From: JBDTSW01 sp963807385
Lineage (GTDB): Bacteria > Actinomycetota > Thermoleophilia > Solirubrobacterales > 70-9
Direction of reading: 5' to 3'
NCBI GenBank assembly: GCA_963807385.1
Contig: CAWEBQ010000002.1
Location: 496,001 to 560,000, forward strand
DNA: 64,000 nucleotides
The notes beneath the pieces were generated by a model that had not been told where the DNA came from, did no database searches, and saw only the letters and a program-made list of their open reading frames with translations. Both the position numbers and the translations under genes were made by a program. Positions 9,706 to 19,337 of this stretch are shown piece by piece (within the stretch, counting starts at the first letter, position 1; each line of letters starts with the position of its first letter).

Positions 9706-10634
9706 GCCGCCGCGATCAGCAGCCCGGCCGAGAGCAGGATGCTGAAGACCCCGAGAAGACTGCCTGTGCCGGCCAGGGCACGGTTCAGCGCCTCGCCGTC
9801 CGTCCGGGTCGTGACGGCCCGCAGGGGGGGGTTCGCGAGCGGTGCGGACAGCAGGGCGATCAGGCACCAGGCCGGTGCGCCGGCGGCAAGGACCGAGACC
9901 GGCACTGCGAGGAAGGCGAGAGCGACCATCCAGACGTAGAGCAGCCTGGTCCGCGGCCGCCCCAGCCGCACAGCCAACGTCATCTTGTCGGCGCGGCGGT
10001 CCGTCTCCATATCCCTCAGGTTGTTGACCACGAGGATCGCGGTCGCCAGCACGCCGACCGCGATCGAGAGCACGAACGGCATCCAGGAAAGCTCCTCGAG
10101 CTGCACGTAGTAGGAGCCGTTTACGGCCACCAGCCCGAAGAACACGAAGACGAAGACCTCACCCAGCCCCGCGTACCCGTAGGGCCTCGGGCCGCCGGTG
10201 TAAAGGACGCCGGCGAGGATCGAGAGCACTCCGATCACCAGGATCTCCGGCCCGACCTCCGCCGCGAGATACAGCCCGGCGAGGACCGCGACGCCGAACG
10301 CGATCCACGTCGCGTGGAGCACCCGGCGCGGCGCAACCAAGCCGGCGGACGTGACGCGAACCGGCCCGAGCCGCTCCGCCGTGTCGGCCCCGCGCTTGGC
10401 ATCCGAGTAGTCGTTGGCGAGGTTGGTCCCGATCTGGATGAAGACCGAGCCGATCAGGGCGGCGACGAACAGGTCCCACTGGAACGCCGGGCGCGCGACG
10501 AGCAGGCACAGCTCCTGCAGGTTGCACGGGTCGCGCTCGTAATTGGCCGCCGCGCTGCCGACGAGCACAGGCGCGATCGCGGCCGGCAGCGTCCGCGGGC
10601 GGGCGGCCATCGCCCAGATGCGCACAGGGCTCAT
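9702..10634 (-). CDS. menA: 1,4-dihydroxy-2-naphthoate polyprenyltransferase
   Basis: This 310-aa UbiA-family integral membrane protein has eight or nine hydrophobic helices. The Asp-rich prenyl-diphosphate motif is NLANDYSDAKRGADT, and a second motif is NNLRDMETDRRADKMTLAVRLG. It attaches the isoprenoid tail to DHNA in the cytoplasmic membrane. The start ATG abuts the menB stop (TAG-ATG) and its stop overlaps the menC start. Confidence 0.95.
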   Translation of the reverse strand: MSPVRIWAMAARPRTLPAAIAPVLVGSAAANYERDPCNLQELCLLVARPAFQWDLFVAALIGSVFIQIGTNLANDYSDAKRGADTAERLGPVRVTSAGLVAPRRVLHATWIAFGVAVLAGLYLAAEVGPEILVIGVLSILAGVLYTGGPRPYGYAGLGEVFVFVFFGLVAVNGSYYVQLEELSWMPFVLSIAVGVLATAILVVNNLRDMETDRRADKMTLAVRLGRPRTRLLYVWMVALAFLAVPVSVLAAGAPAWCLIALLSAPLANPPLRAVTTRTDGEALNRALAGTGSLLGVFSILLSAGLLIAAA

Positions 10635-11513
10635 CTACGGGCGCTTCGGGTACTTGGAGAAGTCGGGCTTGCGGCCCTGTTGAAAGGCGTTGCGGCCCTC
10701 CTGGCCCTCCTCCGACATGTAGAAGAGCAGTGTCGCGTCGTGCGAGAGCTGCTGGATGCCCGTGAGCCCGTCCTCGGTGGCGTTGAAGCTCGCCTTCAAC
10801 AGCCGGAGTGACAGGGGGGAGAGCGCGGTCATCTCCCGGCACCAGGCCACCGTCTCGCGCTCGAGCTCGGCGAGTGGGACCACCGCGTTCACCAGGCCCA
10901 TCTGTAGCGCCTCGTCGGCCTCGTAGAGGCGGCAGAGGAACCAGATCTCCTTCGCCTTGCGAACCCCGACGGCCTTCGCCAACAGCCCGGCGCCGAACCC
11001 GCCGTCGAAGCTCCCCACGCGCGGGCCCGTCTGCCCAAACCTGGCGTTGTCGGCCGCGACCGAGAGGTCGCAGACCAGATGGAGGATCTGCCCTCCGCCG
11101 ACGGCGTAGCCCGCGACCATGGCGACGACAGGCTTCGGCAGTCGCCGAATCTGCACGTGCAGGTCGCCCACGTCGAGCCTGCCGACCCCCGCCGACGCCA
11201 CGTCGTCGTCGCCGATATAGCCGTCGTCGCCGCGGATCCGCTGGTCGCCGCCGGAGCAGAACGCCTCGGTCCCGGCCCCCGTGAAGATGATCGCACCGAC
11301 CTCGAGGTCGTCGCGGGCGCGCGAGAACGCATCGCGCAGCTCGGCCAGCGTCTGCGGCCGGAACGCGTTGCGAACCTCCGGCCGGTTGATGGTGATCCGC
11401 GCGATGCCCTCGGCCCTCTCATAGAGGAGATCCTCATAGGTGTGGGCGCGCTCCCACGTGATCGGGGCGTAGAGCTCCTCGGCGGAGGGTGCATCGCGGT
11501 GCGGAATCGGCAT
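10635..11513 (-). CDS. menB: 1,4-dihydroxy-2-naphthoyl-CoA synthase
   Basis: This 292-aa crotonase-family enzyme cyclises o-succinylbenzoyl-CoA to DHNA-CoA. It contains the oxyanion-hole segment FCSGGDQRIRG, then AMVAGYAVGGGQILHLVCDL and the MenB-specific FGQTGPRVGSFDGGFGAGLLA with the catalytic Asp. ATG 11513 is preferred over the upstream frame because it sits just behind an AT-rich divergent promoter shared with menE. It is first in the menB-A-C-D unit. Confidence 0.95.
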   Translation of the reverse strand: MPIPHRDAPSAEELYAPITWERAHTYEDLLYERAEGIARITINRPEVRNAFRPQTLAELRDAFSRARDDLEVGAIIFTGAGTEAFCSGGDQRIRGDDGYIGDDDVASAGVGRLDVGDLHVQIRRLPKPVVAMVAGYAVGGGQILHLVCDLSVAADNARFGQTGPRVGSFDGGFGAGLLAKAVGVRKAKEIWFLCRLYEADEALQMGLVNAVVPLAELERETVAWCREMTALSPLSLRLLKASFNATEDGLTGIQQLSHDATLLFYMSEEGQEGRNAFQQGRKPDFSKYPKRP

Positions 11514-11535
11514 CGGTAGGTGATTATTCCGTGCA
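11514..11535. promoter_or_regulatory. 22-bp divergent promoter between menB and menE
   Basis: Only 22 bp separate the two start codons. The AT-rich core reads GATTAT (11523-11528) towards menE, 7 nt from its ATG. It reads AATAAT towards menB, about 9 nt from its ATG. The two -10 candidates overlap, so polymerases would compete, and both mRNAs would be essentially leaderless. Confidence 0.5.
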
Positions 11536-12861
11536 ATGCACCTCGACAACTGGCTCGCGCAGCGAGCGGCCACTTGCCCCGAACGTCCGGCGCTCCTCGC
11601 CGGGGGGCACGAGATCGCCTACGCGGAGCTCGAACGCGAGGCCGTTCGGACCGCCCGCAGGCTCGCCGCGCGGGGGGTACGGCGCGGCGCGACGGTCGCG
11701 ATCGAGCTGCCGGCCGGCCTGGATTACGTGGTCCTCCTGCATGCCCTGATGAAGCTGGGAGCCGTCGCCTACCCGCTGAACACCAGGCTCACGCCGGAAG
11801 AGCGCGCGGCGGAGTTGGAGCGAGCGGGGCCCGGCCTGATCATCTCTGACGCCGCCGACGCCGGGCTCACGGAGGCCGACCTGCCACTGCTGGGCGAGCA
11901 CGACCTGGACGCACTCTGCTGCCGGATCCTGACCAGCGGGAGCTCCGGCCACCCGCGGCCGGTCGGCCTCACCTACGGAAACCATCTCTGGAGCGCCGTG
12001 GGGTCGGCGTTCAACCTGGGCGTCGAGCCCACCGACCGGTGGCTCTGCTGCCTGCCGCTCTTCCATATCAGCGGGTTCTCGATCGTCATGCGCTCCGTGA
12101 TCTACGGGACTGCGGCGGTCGTCCACGACGGATTCGACGTGGACCGTGTGGCGGAGTCGCTCGAGGGCGACGGCGTGACGGTGATCTCCGTCGTGGCCAC
12201 CCAGCTCATGCGGCTCCTGGAGGCCGGGGTCGACCTCCTGCCGCTGCGCGCGGTCCTTGTGGGCGGCGGACCCGTCCCCGGCGACGTGCTCGAGGAGGCG
12301 CTGGGGCGGGGGGCGACCGTCGTCCAGACCTACGGGCTGACCGAGGCGGCATCCCAGGTGACCACGCTCGCCCCGGCCGACGCGCGGCGCAAGCTCGGGT
12401 CGGCGGGGCGCCCCCTCCTCACAACGCACCTGCGGATACAGGACGGGGAGATCCTCGTGCAGGGCCCCACCGTGGCACCGGACACGAGCGACGAGGACGG
12501 CTGGCTGCACACGGGGGATATCGGGCGCATCGACGAGGACGGGTTCGTCTACGTGACCGACCGCCTCGGCGACGTGATCGTCACTGGCGGGGAGAACGTG
12601 ATCCCCGCTGAGATCGAGGAGGTGCTTCTGCGCCACCCCGACGTGCTGGACGCCGCGGCCGTCGGCCGGGCCGACTCCGAATGGCAGGAGGCGGTGGTCG
12701 CCGTGGTCGTCCTGCGCGAGGGCGCCGAGCCCGACGCCGGGGAGCTTCGGGGCCACTGCGCGGTCAGCCTGGCCGACTACAAGGTCCCGAAGTGGTTTGA
12801 GTTCACGGCGCAGCTTCCCCGAACGGCGTCGGGAAAGCTCCTGCGCAGGGAGCTGCGCTGA
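11536..12861 (+). CDS. menE: o-succinylbenzoate-CoA ligase
   Basis: This 441-aa ANL-superfamily adenylate-forming enzyme activates OSB to OSB-CoA. Motifs include the P-loop-like TSGSSGHPRPVGLTYGN, TYGLTEAAS, WLHTGDIGRIDEDGFVYVTDR, GGENVIPAEIE and the C-terminal catalytic Lys in RTASGKLLRRELR. The length is typical. Its stop overlaps the ATG of the next gene by one base (TGATG). Confidence 0.93.
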   Translation: MHLDNWLAQRAATCPERPALLAGGHEIAYAELEREAVRTARRLAARGVRRGATVAIELPAGLDYVVLLHALMKLGAVAYPLNTRLTPEERAAELERAGPGLIISDAADAGLTEADLPLLGEHDLDALCCRILTSGSSGHPRPVGLTYGNHLWSAVGSAFNLGVEPTDRWLCCLPLFHISGFSIVMRSVIYGTAAVVHDGFDVDRVAESLEGDGVTVISVVATQLMRLLEAGVDLLPLRAVLVGGGPVPGDVLEEALGRGATVVQTYGLTEAASQVTTLAPADARRKLGSAGRPLLTTHLRIQDGEILVQGPTVAPDTSDEDGWLHTGDIGRIDEDGFVYVTDRLGDVIVTGGENVIPAEIEEVLLRHPDVLDAAAVGRADSEWQEAVVAVVVLREGAEPDAGELRGHCAVSLADYKVPKWFEFTAQLPRTASGKLLRRELR

Positions 12862-13235
12862 TGGATCGTGAGGCCCTGGCGCGCTGGCTGGCGGCGTATG
12901 TCGATGCCTGGCGGGGCTACGATCGCGCGGCGATCGGCGCCCTCTTCGCCGAGGATGCCCGCTACCGCTACCACCCATTCGACGAGTGGATCCGGGGACG
13001 CGACGAGATCGTCGCGAGCTGGTTGGACGAACCGGATGAGCCCGGTAGCTACGAGGCCGCCTACGAGCCGGCGGCCATCGACGGGGAGGTGGCGGTCGCG
13101 GTGGGGACCAGCACGTATCTCGCACCGGACGGCTCGATCAGGACGATCTACGACAACTGCTTCCTGATGCACTTCGACGCGGACGGCCTGTGCGCGGAGT
13201 TCACGGAGTGGTTCATCGAACGCCCGGAGCAGTAG
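12861..13235 (+). CDS. NTF2-like / SnoaL-fold protein coupled to menE
   Basis: This 124-aa cone-fold protein has an N-terminal helix (LARWLAAYVDAWRGYD), ALFAEDARYRYHPFDEWIRGRDEI and a beta-rich C-terminal half ending in FTEWFIERPEQ. This is the nuclear-transport-factor-2 / SnoaL pattern. The family binds small hydrophobic molecules or acts as isomerases, cyclases or non-enzymatic partners. Overlap with menE suggests a job in menaquinone synthesis, but no catalytic assignment is possible. Confidence 0.8.
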   Translation: MDREALARWLAAYVDAWRGYDRAAIGALFAEDARYRYHPFDEWIRGRDEIVASWLDEPDEPGSYEAAYEPAAIDGEVAVAVGTSTYLAPDGSIRTIYDNCFLMHFDADGLCAEFTEWFIERPEQ

Positions 13236-13263
13236 CGCCGGCCGGGGCCCGTGCGGCCATAGC

Positions 13264-13269
13264 TATGCT
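13264..13269 (+). promoter_or_regulatory. -10 element (TATGCT) of ilvC, leaderless type
   Basis: TATGCT ends 8 nt before the ilvC ATG at 13278, with no Shine-Dalgarno sequence in between. Confidence 0.55.
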
Positions 13270-13277
13270 CGCGCGCT

Positions 13278-14279
<1,002 letters not shown>

Positions 14280-14363
14280 ACGCCGACGCGCACTCCGGCC
14301 GCCACCGTTTCGGTAGGGTGGCGCCGCCTAGTTTGTTTTCAATATCCGTGAGAGGGAGAGTCA

Positions 14364-14861
14364 ATGGCTGAAGAGGTTGCGATCGTTGGGACCAACGAGA
14401 TCGCCAAGAAGAGAAACCCGCTCGGGGTGTTCGGCCTGACGCTGATCACCCTCGGGATCTACCACTTCGTCTGGTGGTACAAGGTGAACAAGGAGATGGT
14501 CGAGCTCGGCCGGGCCAAGGGAACCGATGAGCTGGGCGACAACCCCGGCACCTCGCTCCTGGCGCTGGTCCCGGGCTTCCTGATCATCGTCCCGCCTCTG
14601 GTTTCCTACTACAAGGGCACGCAGCGGATGCAGGCGGCCGCACGCCTGACGGGCGCCGAGCCGGTGAACGGTTGGCTGGCGCTGATCATCTTCCTGCTGA
14701 TCGGCTTCGTGTTCGCCCCGTACCTGCAGAGCTCGCTGAACAAGGTCTGGGACGCGCAGTCCGGTGGCGCCGCACCCGCCATCCCTGCCGGAGGACAGGC
14801 CGCCGCGCCCGCCGCCCCGGATCCGGCGCAGCAGGCTCCGCCGCCCCCGGCGCAGCAGTAG
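14364..14861 (+). CDS. DUF4234 membrane protein with Pro/Ala/Gln-rich tail
   Basis: This 165-aa protein has DUF4234 character: GVFGLTLITLGIYHFVWWYKVNKEM (helix 1), a second helix in ALVPGFLIIVPPLVSYY and a third in ALIIFLLIGFVFAPYLQSSLNKVW. A low-complexity tail of about 40 residues (Gly, Ala, Pro, Gln) follows. A GAGAGGGAGAG ribosome-binding site precedes the ATG. A convergent paralogue (14863-15561) follows immediately. The function is unknown. Confidence 0.8.
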   Translation: MAEEVAIVGTNEIAKKRNPLGVFGLTLITLGIYHFVWWYKVNKEMVELGRAKGTDELGDNPGTSLLALVPGFLIIVPPLVSYYKGTQRMQAAARLTGAEPVNGWLALIIFLLIGFVFAPYLQSSLNKVWDAQSGGAAPAIPAGGQAAAPAAPDPAQQAPPPPAQQ

Positions 14862-14862
14862 T

Positions 14863-15561
14863 TCAAAGCTCGGAGAGGATCTTCGCCTTCTGCGCTTCGT
14901 ACTCCTCGGGCGTGAGCGCCCCTGAGTCACGAAGCGCGGCAAGCCTCTCGAGCCGCTCGAGCTGAGGGTCCGGCTGCATCGTCGCCACGGCGGCGATCGG
15001 AGCCGGGCCCGCTTGGGCCTTCGCGGCCGCGGGGACGCCCGGCGCGGGCGGCGATGCGCCGGCCGGCCGCGGGGGGGCCGGTGGCGGCAGCGGCGCACGC
15101 TCACGGCCCAGGACCCCGGCGGGGTCGTCGGTAATCGCCTCCGTCATCCACACCTTGTTCAGCTCGCTTTGGACGTAGGCGATAACGAGCGGGACGAACA
15201 GAAACGCGAATCCGGTCGCCAGGAGCAGTCCCGCGATCCATCCGTTGAGCCGGTCGCGGTCCTCGAGCCCGGCGATCTCCTGCGCGCGCTGGACGCGCTC
15301 ACAGCCCTTCCACAGCGAGACGAACGGCGGGACGATGACGAGGGCGCCGAGCGTCACCGCCAGGAGCGACGTGCCGGGGCTGTCGCCGAGGTCGTGCCGT
15401 TGCCGGGCCCGGCCGAGGTCCCGCATCTCGCGGTTGACCTGGTACCACCAGTACGCGCCGTAGATGCCCAGCGTAACGACGGCCCAGACCACGACCCAGA
15501 CCGGGCTTCTGACCTTCACGAAGCCGGTCCCCTCCCGCAGTGGAACCTCATGTACCGCCAC
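14863..15561 (-). CDS. DUF4234 membrane protein with C-terminal SHOCT domain
   Basis: This protein is about 232 aa from the GTG at 15561; another in-frame GTG at 15603 would add 14 residues. Residues 15-115 are a DUF4234 module paralogous to the gene at 14364 (VTLGIYGAYWWYQVNREM, DLGDSPGTSLLA, SELNKVW). A Pro/Ala linker and a SHOCT helix pair (LAALRDSGALTPEEYEAQKAKILSEL) follow. SHOCT domains often occur on bacterial membrane-surface proteins. The stop lies one base from the stop of the convergent paralogue. Confidence 0.78.
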   Translation of the reverse strand: MAVHEVPLREGTGFVKVRSPVWVVVWAVVTLGIYGAYWWYQVNREMRDLGRARQRHDLGDSPGTSLLAVTLGALVIVPPFVSLWKGCERVQRAQEIAGLEDRDRLNGWIAGLLLATGFAFLFVPLVIAYVQSELNKVWMTEAITDDPAGVLGRERAPLPPPAPPRPAGASPPAPGVPAAAKAQAGPAPIAAVATMQPDPQLERLERLAALRDSGALTPEEYEAQKAKILSEL

Positions 15562-15605
15562 GCCGCGATGATGCCACAGCGCCCGCTGCGATTGGATTCC
15601 CACTG

Positions 15606-16079
15606 ATGAGACGGCGCTGGACGAAGTGGGGGAGCGGGGGTGTGGACACCGCGTGGCTACACCAGGCGGGCTTCACCCGCCGCAACACCCGCCGAGCCAT
15701 CCTCTCATTCCTGGGGAGCGGGCTCTGGGCGCAGGAACGGATCCTGCACCTCACGAGCGGCACCTACCGGCTTCAGATGGGCTTCGTCGCCATTACCGAC
15801 CGCCGCGTCGTGTTCGGCATGTCCTGGGCCTTCTTCCCGTTCATCAACCGGCGGATGGGGGTGCCCCTCGAGCTGATCGCTTGGGCGAAGATGGACTCCA
15901 AGCCGTGGGGCGCACGGCTGATCCTCGACTCGAGTATGGGTCGTGGCGCCCTCGGCGACCTCGACGAGGAGCAGGCCGAGCAGCTCGCCGGGCTCGTCCG
16001 CCGCCTCTCGGGGCGGGCCAAGGGTCGCCTGCTGGCAGCTGCGCCCCCGGTCGCGCCTCCGCCGGCTACCCGCCAGTGA
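15606..16079 (+). CDS. PH-like domain protein
   Basis: This 157-aa protein has a core (about residues 38-125) reading as a bacterial pleckstrin-homology fold: ERILHLTSGTYRLQ, FVAITDRRVVFGM, PLELIAWAKMDSKPWGARLIL and a final helix EEQAEQLAGLVRRLSG. The family is membrane- or protein-binding without known chemistry. The ATG 15606 start leaves 44 bp to the divergent DUF4234-SHOCT gene. Its 3' end overlaps the convergent cupin gene by 14 bp. Confidence 0.65.
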   Translation: MRRRWTKWGSGGVDTAWLHQAGFTRRNTRRAILSFLGSGLWAQERILHLTSGTYRLQMGFVAITDRRVVFGMSWAFFPFINRRMGVPLELIAWAKMDSKPWGARLILDSSMGRGALGDLDEEQAEQLAGLVRRLSGRAKGRLLAAAPPVAPPPATRQ

Positions 16080-16491
16080 TCGGCCGGGGGCCGTTGTTCT
16101 CCTCGCCCTCCGGGAGGGCGCCGTCGCGCCCGACATAGCCATCGGCGGCCCCGATGATCACGTAGGTGACGTCCTCGGGGCCGTGGTTTCGCAGCTCGCG
16201 AACGGTGGCGGCGTCGACCCAGGCCATCCCGCCGGGGCCGAGGGTGTGCTTGGTGCCGTCGCCGAACTCGATCTCGAGCCGGCCCGAGTGCACGAAGTAC
16301 AGCTCCTCCTGCCGCTCGTGGTAGTGCTTTCCGGACTCGATGCCGGTAGGCATGACGATCGCATTCGCGCCGAACGCACCAACCCCCAGCTCGCGTCGAA
16401 TCTTGCGGAAGCCCGGGCCCTCGCCCATGCCGTCGAGTGCCCCGACGGCGTAGCCGTCGCCCTTCACCACGTCACGAACCTCGTCGCTCAT
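16066..16491 (-). CDS. Cupin-domain protein
   Basis: This 141-aa protein contains both cupin motifs: GKHYHERQEELYFVHSGRLEIEFG (His/His/Glu ligands) and PGGMAWVDAATVRELRNHG (the C-terminal His). It is probably a small metal-binding sugar- or organic-acid-type cupin; the substrate is unknown. ATG 16491 was chosen over 16503. It is convergent with the PH-like gene and divergent from serC. Confidence 0.8.
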   Translation of the reverse strand: MSDEVRDVVKGDGYAVGALDGMGEGPGFRKIRRELGVGAFGANAIVMPTGIESGKHYHERQEELYFVHSGRLEIEFGDGTKHTLGPGGMAWVDAATVRELRNHGPEDVTYVIIGAADGYVGRDGALPEGEENNGPRPITGG

Positions 16492-16532
16492 GGGCGGCAC
16501 CATAGTCACCTCTAACCTTCCGCGCCCGGCCG

Positions 16533-16538
16533 TATCCT
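16533..16538 (+). promoter_or_regulatory. Probable -10 element (TATCCT) of serC
   Basis: TATCCT ends 11 nt before the serC ATG at 16550, with no ribosome-binding site between them. It probably drives serC-serA. Confidence 0.45.
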
Positions 16539-16549
16539 CACCAGCCCCG

Positions 16550-17704
16550 ATGACCCCCTCGCAGACCACGAACCCAGCCGACACCCGGATCCCGGTTGAT
16601 CTAAGGCCCGCCGACGGCCGTTTCGGCTGCGGGCCGTCGCGCGTTCGACCGGAGGCGTTGGCACGCCTCGCCGAGCGCTCCGACGTGATGGGCACCTCCC
16701 ACCGGCAGCAACCGGTCAAGGACCTCGTCGGGCGCATCCGCGGCGGCCTCGGCGAGCTCTTCGCGCTGCCCGAGGGCTATGAGGTGGCGCTCGGCAATGG
16801 GGGCACCACGGCCTTCTGGGACGCCGCCGCGGCCTGGCTCGTGCGCGACCGCGCCCTTCACCTGACCTTCGGCGAGTTCACGAGCAAGTTCGCGGAGGTG
16901 ACCGCCGGCGCGCCCTTCCTCCAAGACCCGATCGTGATCGAGGCCGAGCCGGGCGACGCGCCCGATCCCGTATCCGACCCGGCAGTGGACGTGCTGGCTT
17001 GGGCGCACAACGAGACGTCCACCGGTGTCGCGCTCGGCGTGGAGCGCCCGACCGGGGCCGGGGAGGCCCTGGTTCTAATCGACGCCACCTCGGGCGCCGG
17101 CGGCCTTCCGCTCGACGCGAGTCAGGCCGACGCCTACTACTTCGCCCCCCAGAAGACGTTCGGATCGGACGGCGGCGTCTGGGTGGCCCTGCTCAGCCCC
17201 GCCGCGGTCGAGCGCATCGCTCAGCTCGACGGGACCGTGGGCCGCTGGCAGCCCAGCTTCCTCTCGCTCCAGCTCGCGGTTGAGAACTCACGCAAGGATC
17301 AGACCTACAACACGCCGGCGGTGGCGACCCTCCTCCTGCTCGCCGACCAGATCGAGTGGATGCTCGGCGAGGGCGGCCTCGACTGGTGCGTCGGGCGCTC
17401 CCGCGCATCCTCGGAGCACCTCTACGGCTGGGCCGAGAGCTCGGAGCTCACCACGCCCTTCGTCCGCGACGCGCGGAGGCGCTCGCCGGTGGTGGGCACA
17501 ATCGACTTCGACGCGCGCGTGGACGCGAAGCTGCTCGCCGCCACCCTGCGCTCCAACGGCATCGTGGACACTGAGCCCTACCGCAAGCTCGGCCGCAACC
17601 AGCTGCGGATCGGCATGTTTCCGACTATCGAGCCCGACGATGTCAAGGCCCTGACCGCCAGCATCGACTGGGTCCTCGAGAACGCCGGAGGGGTGGTGGG
17701 CTGA
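16550..17704 (+). CDS. serC: Phosphoserine aminotransferase
   Basis: This 384-aa fold-type I PLP enzyme is of the actinobacterial SerC class. It begins RIPVDLRPADGRFGCGPSRVRPEAL, has the family motif MGTSHRQQPVKDLVGRIRGGL, and carries the PLP Lys in AYYFAPQKTFGSDGG. It converts 3-phosphohydroxypyruvate to phosphoserine. It is followed after one base by serA, the preceding pathway step. Confidence 0.94.
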   Translation: MTPSQTTNPADTRIPVDLRPADGRFGCGPSRVRPEALARLAERSDVMGTSHRQQPVKDLVGRIRGGLGELFALPEGYEVALGNGGTTAFWDAAAAWLVRDRALHLTFGEFTSKFAEVTAGAPFLQDPIVIEAEPGDAPDPVSDPAVDVLAWAHNETSTGVALGVERPTGAGEALVLIDATSGAGGLPLDASQADAYYFAPQKTFGSDGGVWVALLSPAAVERIAQLDGTVGRWQPSFLSLQLAVENSRKDQTYNTPAVATLLLLADQIEWMLGEGGLDWCVGRSRASSEHLYGWAESSELTTPFVRDARRRSPVVGTIDFDARVDAKLLAATLRSNGIVDTEPYRKLGRNQLRIGMFPTIEPDDVKALTASIDWVLENAGGVVG

Positions 17705-17705
17705 G

Positions 17706-19307
17706 GTGGCGGATCCGACCCTCACGGACCCCGTGCCACGGGTCCTCGTGAAGGAGAAGATCGCCGACGCCGGCGTGGACCTGCTGCGCCGCGAGTTCGA
17801 GGTCGAGCTCGGGCTCGACTGGGACGACGCCACGCTCGCCGAGCGGATCGGCGAGTTCGACGCGATCCTCATTCGCTCCGGGACCAAGCTCACCGCCGAG
17901 CTCATCGAGCGCGGCGAGCGGCTGCGCGTGATCGGGCGGGCCGGTACGGGCGTTGACAACGTCGACCTCGAGGCGGCCACCAAGCGCGGCGTGATCGTCG
18001 CGAACGCCCCGGAGTCCAACTCGGTCGCGGCAGCCGAGCACACGCTTGCGATGGCGCTCGCGCTTTTCCGCAACGTCCCCCAGGCCCATGGCTCGCTGAC
18101 CGACGGTGCGTGGGAGCGCTCGCGCTTCGGGGGCAACGAGCTCTACGGCAAGACGCTTGGCGTGATCGGGTTCGGCCGGATCGGACAGCTCGTCGCGCGG
18201 CGTGCGCTGGCGTTCGACATGGAGGTCGTCGGCTTCGACAAGTTCGTCTCACCCGAGCGGTTCCGCGACCTCGGCGTGGAGGGCCTGGAGGACTCGTCCG
18301 ACCTCTACGGCCGGGCCGACCTGATCACGATCCACCTCCCGAAGACGCCCGAGACGGTCAACTGGATCGACGCCGAGGCGATCGCGCAGATGAAGGACGG
18401 GGTCCGCATCGTCAACTGCGCGAGGGGCGAGCTGGTGGACCTCGAGGCGCTGACCGCTGGCCTCGAGTCCGGGAAGGTGGGCGGCGCGGCGCTCGACGTC
18501 TTCCCGTTCGAGCCCTTCACCGAGCACGCGCTCTTCGCTCGCGACGACGTGGTGGTGACGCCCCACCTGGGCGCCTCCACGACGGAGGCGCAGGACCGCG
18601 CCGGCACCGACACCGCCGAGCAGGTGCGCGCCGCGCTGACGGGCGGCGTGGTCACCAACGCGGTCAACATCCATGCTCCCCTGCCGGAGTCGCTGGTGCC
18701 CTTCGTTTCGTTGTGCGAGCGGCTGGGCCGGCTGGGCCAGGCGCTCGGCGACGGCTCCGTGGGCCGCGTCGCCGCGGAGTTCAAGGGGCGCCTCGCCGAA
18801 CACGACACGCGCCTCCTGGGGACCTCGGTCCTCGTCGGCGTCCTCTCGGGCCATACCGAGGCTCCGGTGAACCTGGTCAACGCGCCGGCGATGGCGGACG
18901 AGCGCGGCATCGAGCTGGCGGAGACGAACGACACGACCTCCGAGGACTTCACCGAACTGGTCACGGTCACGCTCGGGTCCGGCGACGGGTCCGTCGAGGT
19001 CTCGGGCACCGGCGTCGGGCCACGCAACGACCCGTACCTCGTTGCCGTGTGGGGGGCTCGCTTCTACCTGCCGTTCGAGGGTCACCTGGCCGTTTTCCGC
19101 TACACGGACACGCCGGGGATGATCGGACGCGTGGGGACCGCGTTCGGCGAGCAGGGCGTCAACATCGTCTCCGCCGCCGTCGGCGCCGAGACCGGCGACG
19201 ACACGGCCGTGATGGTGCTGACGACGGACGCCCCGGTGCGCCAGGAGACCGTGGACAGGATCCTCGAGCTCGGCGGCTTTTTCGAGGGCCGCGCGGTCTC
19301 GCTCTAG
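17706..19307 (+). CDS. serA: D-3-phosphoglycerate dehydrogenase (type I, ASB + ACT domains)
   Basis: This 533-aa protein has a catalytic domain of about residues 10-320 with the NAD motif GVIGFGRIGQLVARRA, NCARGELVD (Arg), the Glu of DVFPFEP and the catalytic His in TPHLGAST. An allosteric substrate-binding domain (about 325-455) and an ACT domain (about 460-530, FRYTDTPGMIGRVGTAFGEQGVNI) follow, as in mycobacterial SerA. It oxidises 3-phosphoglycerate in the first step of serine synthesis, with serine feedback expected through the ACT domain. The GTG start is one base after the serC stop. Confidence 0.96.
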   Translation: MADPTLTDPVPRVLVKEKIADAGVDLLRREFEVELGLDWDDATLAERIGEFDAILIRSGTKLTAELIERGERLRVIGRAGTGVDNVDLEAATKRGVIVANAPESNSVAAAEHTLAMALALFRNVPQAHGSLTDGAWERSRFGGNELYGKTLGVIGFGRIGQLVARRALAFDMEVVGFDKFVSPERFRDLGVEGLEDSSDLYGRADLITIHLPKTPETVNWIDAEAIAQMKDGVRIVNCARGELVDLEALTAGLESGKVGGAALDVFPFEPFTEHALFARDDVVVTPHLGASTTEAQDRAGTDTAEQVRAALTGGVVTNAVNIHAPLPESLVPFVSLCERLGRLGQALGDGSVGRVAAEFKGRLAEHDTRLLGTSVLVGVLSGHTEAPVNLVNAPAMADERGIELAETNDTTSEDFTELVTVTLGSGDGSVEVSGTGVGPRNDPYLVAVWGARFYLPFEGHLAVFRYTDTPGMIGRVGTAFGEQGVNIVSAAVGAETGDDTAVMVLTTDAPVRQETVDRILELGGFFEGRAVSL

Positions 19308-19325
19308 CCTCGCCGCCGCCCGGAC

Positions 19326-19331
19326 TACGAT
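19326..19331 (+). promoter_or_regulatory. -10 element (TACGAT) for the 19338-19987 gene pair
   Basis: TACGAT ends 6 nt before ATG 19338, with no Shine-Dalgarno sequence. This would give a leaderless transcript for the small gene and the nucleotidyltransferase coupled to it. Confidence 0.5.
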
Positions 19332-19337
19332 CTGGCC

